Positions 32,319 to 34,272 of a stretch of DNA of 34,272 nucleotides are shown one piece after another. Numbering within the stretch: the stretch's first letter is position 1; every line of letters begins with the position of its first letter. The stretch covers positions 1-34,272 of the forward strand of contig NZ_LIRJ01000117.1 in the NCBI RefSeq assembly GCF_001419745.1, written 5' to 3'. Both the position numbers and the translations under genes were made by a program. The DNA is from Streptomyces silaceus. Its GTDB lineage: Bacteria; Actinomycetota; Actinomycetes; Streptomycetales; Streptomycetaceae. The notes beneath the pieces are model-generated. The model was given only the letters and a program-made list of their open reading frames with translations, did no database searches and was not told the DNA's origin.

Positions 32319-32914
32319 GCACCGAGACCGGCGCGATCCCCGGCCCGGACGGGGCCCTGCGCTGCCCCTGGGGCCTGTCCACCGAGGACTACGTGGCGTA
32401 CCACGACGAGGAGTGGGGCCGCCCGGTCCACGGCGACGACGCGCTGTACGAGCGGCTCTGCCTGGAGGCCTTCCAGTCCGGCCTGTCCTGGATCACGATC
32501 CTGCGCCGCCGCGAGGGCTTCCGCGCGGCCTTCGCCGACTTCAAGATCGCCTCGGTGGCGGAGTTCACGGACGAGGACCGCGAGCGGCTCCTCGCCGACC
32601 CGGGGATCATCCGCAACCGCGCGAAGATCGACGCGACCCTCGCCAACGCACGCGTGCTGGCCGAGTGGCCCGAGGGCGAGCTGGACTCCCTGATCTGGTC
32701 GTTCGCACCGGAGGCCGCGGGGCGCGAGGCCCCGAGGACCCTCGCCGACGTCCCCGCGATCACGGACGAGTCCACGGCCCTGTCCAAGGCCCTCAAGAAG
32801 CGCGGCATCCGCTTCGTCGGCCCGACCACGGCGTACGCGCTGATGCAGGCCTGCGGCCTGGTCGACGACCACCTCGCGGACTGCGTGGCCCGCGAGGCGT
32901 CCCCCGCCGCCTAA
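32315..32914 (+). CDS. tag: DNA-3-methyladenine glycosylase I (Tag)
   Basis: This base-excision enzyme, 199 residues, removes 3-methyladenine from alkylated DNA. It shows the family start RCPWG and YHDEEWGRPVHGDD, the FQSGLSWITILRRREGFR segment, and GIIRNRAKIDATLANA. The zinc snap is complete: Cys17, His30, His186 and Cys190. GTG 32315 is inside the stop of the DivIVA-domain gene. Its TAA stop (32912-32914) overlaps the stop codon of the convergent gene, so there is no room for a terminator. Confidence 0.94.
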   Translation: MSTETGAIPGPDGALRCPWGLSTEDYVAYHDEEWGRPVHGDDALYERLCLEAFQSGLSWITILRRREGFRAAFADFKIASVAEFTDEDRERLLADPGIIRNRAKIDATLANARVLAEWPEGELDSLIWSFAPEAAGREAPRTLADVPAITDESTALSKALKKRGIRFVGPTTAYALMQACGLVDDHLADCVAREASPAA

Positions 32915-33711
32915 CGGCCCAGGTACTTCGGCTTCTCCTTGGCGATGAAGGCCTGCACGGCGATCGTGTGGTCCTCGGAGGCGCCGGCCCTGCCCTGCAG
33001 CTCGTCCTCCTTGTCCAGCGCCTCGTCCAGGGTGTGCGCCGCGGCGTAGGCGAGGGACTCCTTGAGCGCCGCGTAGGCGAGGGTCGGGCCCTCGGCCAGG
33101 GCGCGGGCCACCTGGGCGGCCTCGTCGGCGAGGTCGGCGGCGGGCACGACCTTGTTGGCGATGCCCAGGGCGTACGCCTCCTGGGCATCGATGTTGCGCG
33201 GGAACAGCAGCAGGTCGGCGGCCCGGCCGGGGCCGATCACGCGCGGCAGCGTCCAGGAGACGCCCGAGTCGGCGGTCAGGGCGACCCCGGCGAAGGAGGT
33301 GTTGAACTTGGCGGTGTCCGCGACCACGCGGTAGTCGGCGGCGAGGGCGAAGCCGAGGCCGGCTCCCGCGGCGACGCCGTTCACCCCGGCGACGACGGGC
33401 TTCGGCATCCCGGCGAGCGCCCGCACGATCGGGTTGTAGTGCTCCTTGACCGTGCTCATCGTCTGCCCGGTGCCCGCCTCGCGGTCCGCGGCGAGGTTGC
33501 CGATGTGCTCCTTGAGGTCCTGGCCCACGCAGAAGGCGCGCCCGGTCGCGGTGAGCAGCACCGCGCGCACGGCCGCGTCGGCGGCGGCCGCCCGCGCGGC
33601 CTCCCGCAGGGCGACCTTGGCCTCGGTGTTCATGGCGTTCATCGCCTCGGGACGGTTGATCGTGATCGTCGCGAGTCCGTCGCTCACCTCGTAGAGCACG
33701 CTGTCGGCCAT
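32911..33711 (-). CDS. Crotonase-family protein, PaaG-like enoyl-CoA isomerase/hydratase
   Basis: This 266-residue crotonase-fold protein binds an acyl-CoA; the oxyanion-hole segments AFCVGQDL and NGVAAGAGLGFALAAD are present. The two glutamates of classical enoyl-CoA hydratase are not: GGGCELA is GAGLGFA, and the second region reads FAGVALTADSGVSWTLPR. The DSGxSWxLPR form resembles PaaG-type isomerases of phenylacetate degradation, so isomerase action is more likely than simple hydration. ATG 33711 is preceded by GGAGGGGG, and family homology starts there. The stop codon overlaps that of tag. Confidence 0.85.
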   Translation of the reverse strand: MADSVLYEVSDGLATITINRPEAMNAMNTEAKVALREAARAAAADAAVRAVLLTATGRAFCVGQDLKEHIGNLAADREAGTGQTMSTVKEHYNPIVRALAGMPKPVVAGVNGVAAGAGLGFALAADYRVVADTAKFNTSFAGVALTADSGVSWTLPRVIGPGRAADLLLFPRNIDAQEAYALGIANKVVPAADLADEAAQVARALAEGPTLAYAALKESLAYAAAHTLDEALDKEDELQGRAGASEDHTIAVQAFIAKEKPKYLGR

Positions 33712-33750
33712 GGTGGCCCCCTCCGCTGGTCCAGTAGGTAGGAGCTCAGC

Positions 33751-33906
33751 ATGACGGAGATCATCGGGGTCGGGCACGAGGGCGGATATGTGACCTGCGT
33801 CAAAGAATTCCGGGCCTGTGGGGCGTATGGGGCGGCGAAGTATCGCAGCCACATCGCCGAATTGGGTGGTTTTGCGGGCGCGCGTTGCGCAAGCGATGCC
33901 GACTGA
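33751..33906 (+). CDS. Candidate small protein, 51 residues
   Basis: An ATG at 33751 with TAGGAG ending six bases upstream opens a 51-codon frame ending in TGA. The product starts MTEIIGVGHEGGYVTC and has three cysteines and no membrane helix. I do not recognise it. GC at third positions is about 72%, lower than confirmed genes here but above random for this AT-richer spacer. The frame lies in the 308-bp gap between the divergent crotonase and DUF3117 genes and overlaps the region where the crotonase promoter should be. It may be a real small gene or leader peptide, or chance. Confidence 0.35.
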   Translation: MTEIIGVGHEGGYVTCVKEFRACGAYGAAKYRSHIAELGGFAGARCASDAD

Positions 33907-33908
33907 TG

Positions 33909-33939
33909 TTGGTCATCGGGTCCTGCCATGCGGGATAAT
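33909..33939 (+). promoter_or_regulatory. Promoter of the DUF3117 gene
   Basis: TTGGTC (33909-33914) and GATAAT (33934-33939) are separated by 19 bases. The -10 is strong and the spacing slightly long. Transcription would start near 33946, leaving a leader of about 74 bases before ATG 34020. Confidence 0.5.
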
Positions 33940-34019
33940 GGCCTGGAAGCAATATGTTCGATGCCGGTGACACCTGGGTTGTCGGCTGCGATGAGCTGGT
34001 TTCAGGAAGGGGAACGAGC

Positions 34020-34187
34020 ATGGCGGCCATGAAGCCGCGGACGGGCGACGGCCCGCTCGAGGTGACCAAGGAGGGGCGGGGCATCGTCATGCGCGTTCCG
34101 CTCGAAGGCGGCGGACGACTTGTCGTCGAACTGACTCCGGACGAGGCCGACGCGCTCGGCGACGCCCTGAAGAAGGTCGTCGGCTGA
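34020..34187 (+). CDS. DUF3117 small conserved protein
   Basis: This 55-residue protein (MAAMKPRTGDGPLE start) belongs to DUF3117, nearly invariant across actinobacteria. The mycobacterial member, Rv1211, has been described as calmodulin-like, from memory. It contains VPLEGGGRLVVELTPDEA and no classical EF-hand loop that I can see, so calcium binding is not shown by sequence. ATG 34020 is preceded by GGAAGGGG and fits the family start. An upstream ATG in frame at 33954 would add 22 residues and is unlikely. A strong terminator follows at 34210. Confidence 0.92.
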   Translation: MAAMKPRTGDGPLEVTKEGRGIVMRVPLEGGGRLVVELTPDEADALGDALKKVVG

Positions 34188-34209
34188 CGCGGAAGCGCCC
34201 ACACTTTTC

Positions 34210-34245
34210 CACTGCCCCGGCATCGTACGACGAGCCGGGGCAGTG
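34210..34245 (+). terminator. Terminator after the DUF3117 gene
   Basis: A perfect 12-bp stem (CACTGCCCCGGC and its complement) with a 12-base loop starts 23 bases after the stop codon. A T-run lies before, not after, the stem (ACACTTTTCC), so it may also act for leftward transcripts entering from beyond the window. Confidence 0.85.
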
Positions 34246-34272
34246 CTGTGCCGGGGCCCGGGCCCCGCGGGA

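Noticed and set aside
33954..34187. Longer DUF3117 form starting at ATG 33954
   Set aside because: The family starts at MAAMKPR. The better ribosome site is before 34020, and the expected transcript start near 33946 would remove the ribosome site of the longer form.

Overview
The window is high-GC actinobacterial chromosome, almost certainly Streptomyces or a close relative. The evidence is GC-rich third codon positions, GTG and TTG starts, many 4-bp start/stop overlaps, a mycothiol gene (mshB), and a gene set I recognise from the Streptomyces core (bldK-type transporter, second oligopeptide transporter, mshB, fdxA-dapC, dapE, DUF3117). I see no insertion sequence, integrase, tRNA, rRNA or CRISPR array, so this looks like conserved core chromosome rather than an island.

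Region 1 (1-12374) holds two complete oligopeptide/dipeptide ABC importers, transcribed divergently from a 404-bp spacer. The leftward operon has the order permease, binding lipoprotein, permease, ATPase, ATPase. That order matches bldKABCDE, the importer needed for aerial mycelium formation in S. coelicolor. The rightward operon has the common order binding protein, two permeases, two ATPases. Both operons carry a strong hairpin just after the binding-protein gene. The convergent S9 peptidase (12395-14569) could process imported peptides.

Region 2 (14663-18933) holds a small two-helix membrane protein, mshB (mycothiol biosynthesis) overlapping a DUF6113-type membrane protein that carries a 21-bp tandem repeat, and a single-pass protein. 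The last has a ~413-residue low-complexity cytoplasmic arm and an extracellular part resembling peptidoglycan-binding repeats.

Region 3 (19008-22532) is a four-gene overlapping operon: ABC-2 ATPase, ABC-2 permease, DesK-like histidine kinase and NarL-type response regulator. It is probably a self-regulated exporter and sensing module.

Region 4 (22552-25484) is leftward: two tandem SirB1/transglutaminase-like paralogues sharing a nearly identical 159-bp core, and a GNAT acetyltransferase.

Region 5 (25628-34187) is metabolic and conserved: fdxA and dapC, a secreted Ala-rich protein, a membrane-anchored lysozyme-like protein, dapE, a LOG-family protein, a folP2-type DHPS paralogue with altered pABA-site motifs, a DivIVA-domain membrane protein overlapping tag, a PaaG-like crotonase convergent with tag through overlapping stop codons, and DUF3117. 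From mshB onward the order resembles Mycobacterium tuberculosis Rv1170-Rv1211 as I remember it. A 51-codon ORF at 33751-33906 with a good ribosome binding site is a candidate unannotated gene.
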